From Marisa cornuarietis (lineage: Eukaryota > Mollusca > Gastropoda > Architaenioglossa > Ampullariidae): DNA of 64,000 nt. The notes under the pieces were generated by a model. That model saw nothing but the letters and a program-made list of their open reading frames with translations. It was not told where the DNA came from and ran no database searches. Made by a program: the position numbers and the translations under genes. Of this stretch, positions 11,341-22,192 are shown one piece after another; within the stretch, counting starts at the first letter, position 1; each line of letters begins with the position of its first letter. The DNA lies in contig SMMW01000575.1 of assembly GCA_004794655.1 (NCBI GenBank), positions 12,165,001 through 12,229,000 of the forward strand, written 5' to 3'.

Positions 11341-13430
11341 GGTCACGCACAACAGTCAACTTTGAGAATAAAGTCGCTTAAACGACCGGTTAAAAAAATG
11401 TTTAGTTGTTATGAACGACAAGAAAAACACCTCGCACAACAAGTTTTCAGTACATCGCTGTATTGTCAGGTGTAAGTCTATGCAGCCCACGAAAGTTGAT
11501 TGAAATGTTGTCAACGGTACCAAGTAACATATAGTAAACTCCTGGTATTTCACCAAGACAAAGCATCGTCTCCATTTGGCTGTTCTTTTCAGCTGATCTC
11601 CCTGCCTTCGAATCGCTTAAAGAACATATATTTTTTTCTCCATCGTGCAGCTGACACCAAATTTTATTCTGATTGACAGAGTGTTTGAAGTGCTCAGGCT
11701 ATTCACCAGCTTCTATCGATCTACGCCTCGTGTTTTCATGAAGTGGGCTGCACGCGCCATGATGCCATGGACTGGGACAGCCACACTATAGGTACGCATG
11801 TAGGCGTGTTTGTGCATGAGTGGGCGCGTGCAGTGTTTGAATGAACATACCTCTAGTCGATTCCTCACTTCCTTCGCTCTCTATCATGTTCCCACTGTGT
11901 AGCCTGCCTTCTGTTGCTGACGTATTTCGTTGTTTTATTGTGATATTATCCCGTACACACAGCTCAATGAGCTTCCTTTATTATTATTATAATAATAAAA
12001 ATAATAGAGGTATGTGAAAACAAGGAAACTGTATACAGAAAAGGGCTCTCACATTTGACAATCATAGAGAGCACACTGCAGTAAAGAAAAAAAAGTTTGG
12101 TAGGTGTTTTGATGCAAAACAAAAAATCGTCACATCTACAGCTCGTTATTTTATGTTTTTCATTTCCAGAGGTTACTGCCCAAGACAACCCAAGCCTGGA
12201 ACAAAGAGGATATTGTGCAGGTTCCGGCGACATTCTATGCAGTGAACTAGGGAACCTTGAAGCCCTGAATCGCATCCTTGGGATAAAACCTTTCTTTTAG
12301 GGATTTCTTTCGCAGTTCTCGCTTTTGCGAAGGCAGAAGACAAAAGAAGGCAGACAGAATAGAATGTCTGCCATGGATGTCCGGAGTACAGCCAGGCTCC
12401 TAGGTCTTCCGTAGCCGAGCCAAGAAATCCACCGCAGCAGCTACGCAACCACCACGACGCCCACGCAGTCTGGTAATCGACATGCAGACTGCAAGAAATC
12501 GATCACTAAGCAGGTCGGAACGTCCCACGTCATACAGCATGTGCAATGCCGGGGGGGGGGGAGTAAGTTGGGGAGGGGGAGAAATTAATGTAGTGCGTGC
12601 GTGGCGGTGTGTGTGTGTGTGTGTGAGAAAGGATTTGGAGTGGAGTGGAGTGGAGAGAAGAGGTCATTCTCATCGATGCTACTGTCCACGTATCTTAAAT
12701 TTTGACGAGGTGGCGGTGGTCTGAGGGAAATTAGTGAACCCTGACCAACCGGGTTCTTTTTTTTTCTTCTTTCTTTCTTTTTCTCTTTAGTTGTGAGGGA
12801 ACTAGATGTTCGTGATTGACAGTTGGGAAAGAGCGGCTGGGCAATTGCTTTGATTACGAAGTCATGCATTAGAAATGGGTTCCTCGTTAGATTGAAAAAA
12901 AAAAAAGAATGTTGACCTGGCTACGAAAACCTTCTTGGCTATTCATTAGCCGGAAATTGCTTTACGGAAAGTGTCGAAGTAAGAAAGTGGTGGAGGTGTG
13001 GTGTAGCTGAGGGGGGGAGGGGAAGGTGACTATGTTCAGTTGTTCAGTTTTCCTAATTTGCTTGGCATCTTGATAACACTGCATACGCACCTGTAGGTTC
13101 CTTGGCTACATTAAGGATCATGTTCTTCATTAGAGAATGCGCAGATACGGTACAAAGGATTTGAATAAAGAGTGGATTTTTTCAATCAGTGAGGAATCTG
13201 TGAAGGGTATAATCTTGCTGATGCTCAATGCATGCTGTTACGACAGTAATTGAGTGCCTCGCCCTGAGAGTGATTCAGACGACTGCTTTAACAAGTGTGC
13301 CCGTTTGCGCATGCGCATTCTCACTCATTGACAGATTCGCAGCAGCAGAGGGGTTGCCTACAAACAGCTGAGAATGACTGTGGCTGAAGTTTGCTTCCCA
13401 GAACTGAATTTGCAACAGTCTGTTTTTGCT
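11341..13430. other. no gene established
   Basis: Non-coding by eye. It contains ATT/AAT steps near 11978-12005, a G run at 12550-12560 and a GAGTG repeat near 12638-12655. The longest frames, near 12.0-12.9 kb, overlap on both strands and have no identifiable features. Confidence 0.45.
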
Positions 13431-13461
13431 TATAAAAGTACGTGATTATCAAGTGAACCTC
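13431..13461 (+). promoter_or_regulatory. TATA box with initiator-like site 30 bp downstream
   Basis: TATAAAAG at 13431-13438 is followed 30 bases later by CTCAGCT, a spacing typical of a TATA/initiator pair. GC-rich sequence precedes it (GCGCATGCGCA near 13308-13318). No convincing coding exon follows directly, so promoter function is inferred from spacing only. Confidence 0.2.
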
Positions 13462-13558
13462 AGCTGCAGGTTCTTACCTCCCCTCTCTCTCCCAGTTTGT
13501 GGAATTATTCCTCTTTGTGGTCAGCTCATTTGTCGTTCGTAGAACAGTTTTGGGCAAC

Positions 13559-13565
13559 ACACACA

Positions 13566-13616
<51 letters not shown>

Positions 13617-13631
13617 CGAGAGAGAGAGAGC
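13559..13631. repeat. compound CA/GA array
   Basis: CA tract with CG interruptions, then GA repeats to 13631. Confidence 0.9.
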
Positions 13632-14281
13632 GGAATAATATATGCTAAAACAAAAATTGTTGTGAGATTTGCAACAAAAAAAAAACACCGGTGCTCTCTC
13701 TCTTATATTAACTAACCCTTTAGATAATTCCTCGGTAGCCATTACGTAATACTCATGTGACTTCCACAACGTCCTGACTCCTTCCCGCTTAAATATAATC
13801 GCAGTCTAAGAATGAAGGTTTTAGCAACGTGGAAGCCCATAGAGTTCAAAATTTACCAGAATGATCTTAACTCAGAGTAGTCACAAGAAAGAAAGACTTT
13901 AGAAGGCTGGCGACAGTACTACTGTGAACTTGTCGGCGAAGCAAATATGAAGGTCTCCAGACTGCCTCGGCATCCAGACTGAATCGGCGAGGTTCCATTT
14001 ACGGTCAACCATTAATTTATCTTTTCCTCACTAACTCTCCCTTGCTCTATTTATTTTTCTCTTTCTTGTTCATCTTTCGTTTGCAACTGCAACATGCTGA
14101 GATACGATAAAATCTTGTCTTAACCGTGACACCACACCTCTGTCTCAGCAGAGCTGGTGTTCTGTTTTTTTTTGTTTTTTTTTTAAAGACAAACCTCCGA
14201 GGTGCTTTGGCAGCCTGTCGGGGTTGTTTTCATTTACTCCTAATCACTTCCGACTCTGTCCGCGCCGGCGTAACTCGACCA

Positions 14282-14544
14282 ATGGAAGGTCGGAAGATGG
14301 CCACTCAAACCTTTCAGGGAAGGCGCAGTCACCATCCTTCAAGCACAGGCGTAAATCCAGAGAACAATTTCAAGCAGCAACCCGCCAAATCCCAGAAGTG
14401 GCTCCAGTCACCGGCCAGATATGAGAGGTCGGAGATGAAACACTGGGAGGTATTTTACGGCAATGCACGACCGCTTTTAATAGCAACAAGGGATGATATT
14501 GTTGTGGCATATGTCGGGGTGGGGGTGGGGCCTTGGCTGCTAGT
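14282..14544 (+). CDS. possible initial coding exon, unknown product
   Basis: From an ATG at 14282 (context ACCAATGG) a frame runs 87 codons to a consensus-like donor GTAAGT at 14545-14550, with the stop lying inside the donor. The peptide is basic and Gln/Ser-rich at first, then contains MKHWEVFYGNARPLLIATRD and a Val/Gly-rich end. The frame is open upstream to a T-rich acceptor-like site near 14188, so it could be internal rather than initial. A second frame is also open for about 75 codons, which weakens the case. No family recognised. Confidence 0.22.
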
Positions 14545-14621
14545 GTAAGTGATAAACCTCTACGAAATTCTCTCGAATAAATAATGACACGTTTGTGAAA
14601 GTATGTGTGTGTATGGAAGTG

Positions 14622-14624
<3 letters not shown>

Positions 14625-14670
<46 letters not shown>
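14625..14670. repeat. TG array
   Basis: Pure dinucleotide tract. Confidence 0.95.
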
Positions 14671-14673
<3 letters not shown>

Positions 14674-16278
14674 TTCTTCCACTGTCAGTAGGACACCATT
14701 AAATCATTCTGAGATGTCTCAAAACAGCCAACATACATCAGCAGCGGACCAGTTAGTGCTAACACTTATATTGTTTATCGTGCCTTTTAGCCCATAAAGT
14801 ACTGACATGTCACCACTGACTCTTTGTCACCTTTTCATCTGACGAGTTTTCGAATCTGTGTATAAAGGACATCAGACGAACGTCTGACCTTAGGTCACTG
14901 CACTCATCATCGCCTCTTGGACTTTCCTCCTTCTCAGAAGGAAGCCTCCTTTCCTTATCTTGCTTAAAATAACATCTTTTTTCAGTAAGTCTACTTGCCC
15001 TGACTGTGACACTCCCCCCACCTACCAGTGTTTGAATGTATGAAATATGTTTTAGGGGAATGATCGGTTGTATAGAGATAGATGGCAATTGGATTACTAA
15101 GTTATTTGTACATGTGCATGTAGTATGTGTGTAGACACTGCAAACTACTAAATATTCACGATTATTATTATCATTAGTAAAGGGCAATGGACTCGCCAGT
15201 AAGATGGATGTGACTCTATACAAGTTATATCTATTATACATAAAAAATAAAGTTTGCTCTTATATATATATATATATAAGGATGTTTGCACACGCATATA
15301 TCTATAAAACAATGCATGAGTGTAAGTAATATGACGAGAAAGCAAGACGAAAAACATTATTGATCACCTTTTGTTATGGTGACCCACCTACGTAGTTACA
15401 CATGTCGTAAGAGACGTTTCGAATGTGAATGTAAACAAATGGCCATGCTAGTCCATACAGTTACAGGCAAGCGGCATTGACATGATTTTTCCTTAAAAGG
15501 AACGGAAGTGCCAAGAAAACCTGAAACTCTTCGAGCGAAATGTGTTCCCTCTCTCACTGAAACGATAGGCCCTCAAGCTAATGGCCTGGGGATGGGGTGC
15601 TGGTGGAGGGTGTGAGAGAGACCAGGGTGGGTGGTAAAGGCCAGGGGAGATGGTGTGGGTGGCAGAAAGCAAAAGTGAATACAAGCACAGGCTGAGTTTT
15701 ACCTCAGGGTCGTAAACATCCCCGACGCTATAGTCTGGCTCTGGCATGTACGAGGGAAGGTAATGGTGCACGAGTACAATTAGTTCAAGAAAACAAGGTT
15801 ACGGACGCAGGTGGAACTCTGTAAAGCATGCCGGGGAGGGGGAGGGAAGGGGCTTGTCAAAAGCGCAGTTTGCAGCTATCAAGCTGTTTCGGAAATTTGT
15901 TTTCCTCACAGATTGTATGCAGCAATGAAGTGAAAGTGAAGACCATGTATGACTGAACAGTAAATCATGCTCTTTCAAGAAAACACTTTCCTTATTGTTT
16001 TTGCTGGAGATTAGGCTCGACAGATCGACAGACGGAGATGAAAAGATCTCTGAAGATCTGCAGAAGCTGCTTAAAAGACCACCTTTAATTCCCCCCCCCC
16101 ACTCCGCCTAAAAAAATTACAGAACGCAAGGTCAATTACAGATACAAAAGGAAAAAAATAAAACATAAATCGGAAGAAGATGGTGGGAAAGAAGAGAGAA
16201 GAACAAAGATCCAGTAAATCCCAAGGAGACACACACAGAAAGAAAACTACAAGCGCCTCACCACACATATTAACCCTC

Positions 16279-16283
<5 letters not shown>
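14671..16283. other. no gene established
   Basis: A minus-strand frame over 14810-15005 encodes a charged Lys/Glu/Asp-rich peptide (for example KQDKERRLPSEKEESPRGDD) but lacks a clear acceptor or start. A short TA tract lies at 15260-15279. The rest is non-coding. Confidence 0.35.

Positions 16284-16357
<74 letters not shown>
16284..16357. repeat. CA array, 74 bp
   Basis: Pure dinucleotide tract just 3' of the SINE described next, relative to the SINE's own strand. Confidence 0.95.
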
Positions 16358-16358
<1 letters not shown>

Positions 16359-16404
16359 GAAAGGATTGGAGTAAAGTTTCTTTACACAGCAGTGAATTGT
16401 TGTT

Positions 16405-16627
16405 GCTGTTTATTTAGTTGGAAAGTGCTTCCACCTTGCGGTGATTTCGCACTATTGGGGCAAAGGGAGGGGGGAGGAAACCGGAGTACCGGGAGAAAAC
16501 CCCCAGCGCCCAGCCCTGGGAACAGGTGTCACATACAGAGAGTGTCCCGAGACGAGATGTGAACCCTGAGCCGCTCACTGCAATGGTGACAAGCGAGTGT
16601 TTTAACCACTACACTACCGGGCGCCCC
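16405..16627 (-). mobile_element. tRNA-derived SINE
   Basis: On the minus strand the element starts with a tRNA-like head. An A-box-like GTAGTGGTTAAAACACT (complement of about 16599-16616) and a B-box-like GGGTTCACATCTC (about 16554-16570) would form an internal RNA polymerase III promoter. The body contains GGTTTTCTCCCGGTACTCCGG-type sequence and AAATCACCGCAAGGTGGAAG. It ends in A/C-rich sequence (AACTAAATAAACAGCAACAA). This pairing of tRNA head and conserved body is typical of animal SINEs. No clean target duplication was found. Confidence 0.7.
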
Positions 16628-16639
16628 TAGCTGTGAATG

Positions 16640-18240
16640 ACCACTACAATGCCAGCCATCAACCTCCCATTGAAGTGCTTGGTTTGGGTGACAACATCTA
16701 TACGAACTCGAAGCTGTCTGATGAGCTAACGACTTTATCTACATGATCAGACTAAATGTTTGTTTGTTCGAGTTGTTTGTGTTATATAGTTTGTCTTATA
16801 TATGTGTGACCAACTGACTAATTGCTTATTTGCATTTAATGATTCGGTGTTTATCTCGCTTTTCTTTCGTCATGTCCTTGATGGAGAAATGTCTCTACTT
16901 CGAGTGGCTTCCTTTTTTGCCAGACAAAAGAATTTGTGATGTGTTTGCCGTCTCACATTGATCAAGTGCATAGTGTCCTTGGTAATCGATACATTTTCAA
17001 ACTTTGCTGTCATTTCCATTTTTTATTCACAGTTTTGTTTGCCCAGAACTTGTGCTTGGCGACCTGTAGTTGACCAACTGTATTCTACCTTGTTTTTTTG
17101 CTGTTTTGCTTGGTTATTAATTGTCTGTATGTGTATTTGATGAGTAACTGTTCTCCAAACAAATGTGTTTTGAATTTGTTTTATTTATTTAGTTATTCTA
17201 TTCATCGATTTAATGTTTGCTGATAAAAAGTTTTTCCGCGTTTACTAGCAACATTTTTGTGCTAGCTTTCTTGCCTGCTCATCTGTTGTTGTTTTTTTTG
17301 TTTTTTGTTTGCTGTTGTTATTATTTTTGTTTTTGGTTTGAAAGTTGCACATGTTGAGCAGAATAATGTATCCCATTGTATTTTTACCTACAGGTGTTTG
17401 GTTTACTTTTAAAATTAATTTTGTGTGGACTGACTTCTGTGCCTTAAGCACGTGTACCTGCAGAAATCAATGAAATTTGTCTATTGTATGGCAGATTGGT
17501 CCAGATATGCGAGGCCTTGTCATGAAGACCACGCCCTGGCTCCCAGAATAGCGGGGAGGAATCGATAAGGCAAAACACAAGTTCCCTTGTACCTGCTGAC
17601 ATCGACAGTTTGCAGAAATGGACTCATTGGTCGATAACAGACAACCCAGACCGGCTCCGCATTGCCAGAACTTTCTTCCTTTATCTTTTTTTTTCTTCGC
17701 TTTCTTTTTTTATTTTTGATGCACTTTATGACGGACACACTAGTCTCTGCCTCACATCTGTTTCACCGAAAATTGCAGGAATTTCAGAAAGACATTAAAA
17801 ACAAATGTCACAGATCACATACGTCCGCAATTAGAGGCAGAAGAGATGTCTAGAAAAGATGAACAGAACTTAATCAGCACTCTGTTTGCTTGGAAATCCT
17901 GAAAGGTGGTTTTAATTCGCAGTTGTCAAACTAATATGTGATGAAGGCAGGAAACCGATGGACGTATGGAAAATAGACAAGAGTACAGTGTGAAAGTCAA
18001 ATGTACGTGTGGTGTGAGTTTCAAGTCTGGATTCCAAAGACATGAGCGTCGTGTGAATTTAATATATAGACATCAAAGATATAAGTGTGATGGGAAGTAC
18101 TGTACAGGGGTCGTTGATACGATTGTGAAGTGACTAGCAGGTCAAGGAATCGTGCATGAACACAAGAATAAAGCATCTTAAATATAAACAAGAGCTGCAG
18201 ACAAATTTAACATGAGTGTATAGTAGGCAAAACCAACTAA
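16640..18240. other. no gene seen
   Basis: T-rich and AT-rich sequence with T/G low-complexity stretches near 17285-17340 and 17680-17725. No recognised coding frame. Confidence 0.5.
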
Positions 18241-18299
18241 AAAAATAAACAGCGTTTAGAAGAAAGCCGTTTAAACACAACATTGCGAAGACACTCCCA

Positions 18300-18600
18300 T
18301 TTTGTCATTTGGAAATGACAGTCTTGCTCCTCATAAAGAAGAGTTGCTCGTAAACACGGGTCATTGACCTTTTGTAAGACGACAGGCTTTAGTTAAGAAT
18401 CAGTACCACACGAAATAGCAGCAAAAAAAAAATAGGAACGACTATGTTTAAAGGAAAGGGCAATGTACGGAACATAAGATTATAGATTTCAAGGACAGGC
18501 CGGGTCGTTCTTTGGCAACGGGAAGCAATTGTGAAGGTTCTCAGCCACGAATGCAGCTGTCTCTGCACCAGTTGTGTATTAGAAGATGTAAGCATAATTA
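18300..18600. repeat. unnamed dispersed repeat, copy A
   Basis: Contains TTTTGTAAGACGACAGGCT (shared with copy B at 19.25 kb). It also contains a segment from AAAGGAAAGGGCAA through ATTATAGATTTCAAGGACAG to GAATGCAGCTGTCTCT and ATTAGAAGATG, shared with copy C at 20.3 kb. The family could not be named. Confidence 0.6.
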
Positions 18601-19056
18601 AAGCAAAAGTATAAAAAAAGCTTGCAGCTTCAGCAGACAATGCTACGTATACCATGCACAACGGACAGTGCTGAGAAGACAGACAGTGAGTGCTTCATCA
18701 AGAAGTATCAAACCGATAACTATTTGTGAACACACGATCAGCAATAATTAAAATGTAAGTGCTTAACATAGTTTGTGTAATGCGAAACACTATTTTTTTA
18801 AAGAAAGCGACTATTTTAAAGTGAACTTGTCAAATATATAAAAATATATAACGTCTCAGATGATGACAGGAAATTTGCATCCCACGGGTCTAGCCAATCG
18901 CTGTTCGCTCTCACGAATGTGCTTTATTAGTCATTTGCATTTTATTCCAAAGTTATGTATACCACTAGTCTTGAAGTCTATGCATATTACAGGTGTATAT
19001 TTATAGCATACACTTTAACTTGCTCAGTGACCCCATTTTGCTTCTAACCAATCTTG

Positions 19057-19070
<14 letters not shown>

Positions 19071-19087
<17 letters not shown>

Positions 19088-19095
19088 GCACACAC
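19071..19095. repeat. short CA array
   Basis: CA tract preceded by a CT run. Confidence 0.9.
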
Positions 19096-19244
19096 CGATT
19101 GAACACTAAAGTGCACTTGACACGTGTACGGTGTAATGGAAAATCCCAGATTTTGTTCTTTTAAAAATAGAAGTTTTGCTACTCATAAAAATAGCTACTC
19201 ATGTCTTTTCGCAGCTGTGACACACAGAACATCCAAATGTAAGG

Positions 19245-19345
19245 TAGTTCATCTTTTGTAAGACGACAGGCTGTAGGATTAGACAGTGACGCCAGTCTCA
19301 CACGAAACAGCAACAAAATCAGGAGAGTGTTCTTTTAAGGGGAAC
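19245..19345. repeat. unnamed dispersed repeat, copy B
   Basis: Shares CTTTTGTAAGACGACAGGCT and the following ACACGAAACAGCAACAAA with copy A (ACACGAAATAGCAGCAAA there). It diverges before the part shared by copies A and C. Confidence 0.6.
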
Positions 19346-20309
19346 AGCAACTCAAATGAAAAGTTTTGCTTTAATTATACATACTAATGTTCTGAATGAT
19401 GTTCACTCAACATTTCAGGTTGAAAAACGCTCGCGTATTTACAACAGAGTCGAAAATACATCTTCGGGCTGATTCATGAAGGTCGCCATGCTTGCGCGCT
19501 CTTTTGCGACACACACACACACAAATAAAAATAAAAATAAATAAATAAAAAACAACAACAAACAGACAAATTCGTGACGGACTCATTTGACAAAAAAAGC
19601 ATCCAGCGATGCTGCGATGCTGTCATCAGTTTTGCAGACTGGCCAGCGTGACTTTAATTTCTAGCTTGCAATCTTTGAGAAACAAGGAAAGCTTTCAATA
19701 TGTGGAAAGGCAGAGCGTACGAGAAATGTAAAGAGGCTAGTCTTGGTCCTACCTCTAGCAAAGCAGGGTGAGTGCGAATCACCAGCTTCGTTTGTGTGCG
19801 AGGATCTCTACAAATTCCACTGCCAGTACAACCCCGTCTCAAGGCAAGCCACGCCGGAGATTCATTCCCTTTTTGCGACGACGACATATTTTTTATTTTT
19901 CACTTATAAAAATCATTAGCTCCACAGCTTCTTCCACAACGATTGCCACGTGGAAGCATGCGGTAGCTGCATTTCAACATTATCCTCTGTCACGCCACTG
20001 TTCTTCAACTCGTTCCACTTTTCATCATTTTGTTCTTTTTATCGCTGCACGATCTCGAAATCCAGGATGCCAGAAGTTTAACGACCCCTCCCCCCCCAAC
20101 TACTCAGGAGACTGACAGGCAGCTCTTGCGCGCTGGGTTCAAAGAATTCACTCGACATCATAACATGACGACCGCCTTGAACCCCCTCAGACCTGTGTTT
20201 TAGACGCCAGTGTACTCGTAAGTAAACAATCGTTTTGCTAGCCGACATTTTGCTCGGACGTGAATCCGAAAGCCAGTTTCTATAGTTCAAGCACCACTCA
20301 CAATTTGGC

Positions 20310-20485
20310 GTGCTTTCCCCCTTTAAAGGAAACGGGCAAAGTACTGAAAATAAAATTATAGATTTTAAGGACAGACTGGCTCGTGCTTTGGAAACGGGAG
20401 ACAATTGCGAAGGCGAGGAAATCCCTCTCCGAGTTACTCGGCCACGGATGCAGCTGTCTCTTCTGTTGCGCATTAGAAGATGAGG
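20310..20485. repeat. unnamed dispersed repeat, copy C
   Basis: Same orientation as copy A and aligned over about 150 bases (AAAGGAAACGGGCAAAGTAC, ATTATAGATTTTAAGGACAG, GATGCAGCTGTCTCT, CATTAGAAGATG). It has an insertion of about 25 bases relative to A. Minus-strand frames in A and C give similar peptides (YNLMFRTLPFPL versus YNFIFSTLPVSF), which follows from DNA similarity and does not prove coding. Confidence 0.6.
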
Positions 20486-20697
20486 CGACTTTGTGTGATG
20501 CTGTCTTTTTTTCTCTGCGTGGTTCCTGCTTCCTTTTGAGAGTCATGCTCTTGCTGGGTGGCTGGCTACAATGCCGGCAAGCGATCCATTTCGCTGATTG
20601 TGTCTCTTTGCTGTTGATTATTATGCAATTTTGCGCTACCAGTTTGTGATATCGAGATTACTAGGGCTTTTAAGCTGATGTCCGCGATCCGTCCACA

Positions 20698-20700
<3 letters not shown>

Positions 20701-20747
<47 letters not shown>

Positions 20748-20852
20748 ATGTGTGTGTGTGTGTGTGTGAATGTGCGCGCGCGCCCGCAAGTTTAAGATAA
20801 AAAGAGATACTATATCTGATTTTAAGTACATGCATATGTGCGTGTCCGCGTG

Positions 20853-20909
<57 letters not shown>
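20701..20909. repeat. two TG arrays flanking a short unique segment
   Basis: TG tracts at 20701-20770 and about 20853-20909, the second preceded by TA steps. Confidence 0.95.
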
Positions 20910-20910
<1 letters not shown>

Positions 20911-21300
20911 CGGGTTATGTATACGTGCATAATGAGTGAGTGGTGGGACTGTGGTATAGAAAATATCTGAGCCTCCAGAAAATTTCCAGAAAAAGGCAAC
21001 AAGATTTTCAGTAAAAAAAAAAAAAAAGTGCTTAACAAAGAAAATGTTCCAACTTCTTAACGGGAAATTTAGCCAAAATAGCATTTTTATTCTTAAATCA
21101 GCATCGATCGCAGTAAATGCCATAACAATGCAACGTTTGGTAGGAACATATAACAAAGTCTTGCACAAAGTTTCCATTATCTCAACAGTAGAATGTTTGG
21201 AGCCTGTTATGGGGTCTTACAAAGCGCCTATTCATTGGCAGACATGACTATTCTAGCTTTGTTGAGCTGCCTCATCCCACTGTCATTTCTGTTATTGCAG

Positions 21301-21443
21301 CAGGCGCCCAACTTTTCGTCTACCTTCATTTTCATCTTCTGTGGTCGACGTCTGTGGGCAGTCAGATCCTCCTCCCGAAGGGCTGCCGCAAAGCTTGCAG
21401 TACGGCGGAGGCCATTTCCCGTCCCTCAGAGTTGGGTGTGGAG
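21301..21443 (+). CDS. possible internal coding exon, unknown product
   Basis: A strong acceptor (TCATTTCTGTTATTGCAG, ending 21300) precedes GC-rich sequence open in all three frames for about 140 bases. One frame leaves a single base at a possible donor after 21443 (GAG|GTTAAC). That phase would join correctly to the acceptor at 22065, adding Asp at the junction. The peptide would include VVDVCGQSDPPPEGLPQSLQ. Another frame stays open to TGA at 21510-21512. The donor is weak and no family was recognised. Confidence 0.22.
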
Positions 21444-22064
21444 GTTAACTCCCTTTGGCAACACCTGGGGGTTAGCCTTGTGGAAGGGCAGTCATGCAAG
21501 GTGTGCTTCTGAGTCCGCTCTAACTGGGTTGAACCCGCAGAACCTTTCTTCATAACATGAAATTTTAGACCACAGTGCCTGGTATGTAGATAAGAAATCT
21601 GTTTTCATGGCTTTGTGCTGTCTGTACCACGATTGAGAAACCGAGAGAACTGAACGATCCTTTCAGAGCTTTATGTCAGCTGCTTCGTCAAGCAAAACTA
21701 AGGATACAGAAGAATTTCTTGATTATTACAGACACAGTAGATTGGCCACGTCAAGTTAAGTGGGTGGGACCAGCCTGTCATCTTATGATGAGGTGATGAT
21801 ACGATCTCGTGTAGTTTCTGCACGCTCTAGATGTCGATGGAAATTTTAATGGTGTCTTGCTCGCAGAATATTTAATCAGGGAATGAAGATCGCCAGGGTA
21901 CTTATTTAAATAGATGAAAAACTGTTAAATAAAAATTATGAAAATATGTGCATTTGATATTACTAGATAAGCTTAAAAAACGCCATCTGTATTCGTCATG
22001 GCTTCACGAGTGTTGTTGTGACTTAATGTTGTCATTTCTCTTATTATTTTGTGCTGTTCCATAG

Positions 22065-22192
22065 ACGAAGAAAACAAGACTTGGATTCACGTCTGTCCTG
22101 TAGCCCAAGTGCTGCCCGTTCAAACCAATAACGGCTTTGTTGCCTACAGCAAAACGTTTGCCCGCCCTGACTCCTCAACAAATGGGACCTGA
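22065..22192 (+). CDS. likely terminal coding exon, unknown product
   Basis: A long pyrimidine-rich tract and acceptor (TTATTATTTTGTGCTGTTCCATAG, ending at 22064) is followed by two bases completing a codon. A frame of 41 sense codons then runs to TGA at 22190-22192. The peptide has balanced composition and includes WIHVCPVAQVLPVQTNNGFV followed by AYSKTFARPDSSTNGT, with codon choice typical of coding DNA. There is no start codon, as expected for a spliced 3' exon. The intron phase (1) matches the possible exon ending at 21443. No domain was recognised. A GGCTCA triplication sits in the presumed 3' UTR near 22216-22234. Confidence 0.4.

Noticed and set aside
14810..15241. 143-codon minus ORF with a charged C-terminal half
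   Set aside because: The N-terminal half is repeat-like and AT-rich, and no acceptor or start explains the charged half alone. It is kept only as a note in the gap description.
20566..21177. 203-codon minus ORF
   Set aside because: Its middle is translated CA repeat (His/Thr runs) from two arrays.
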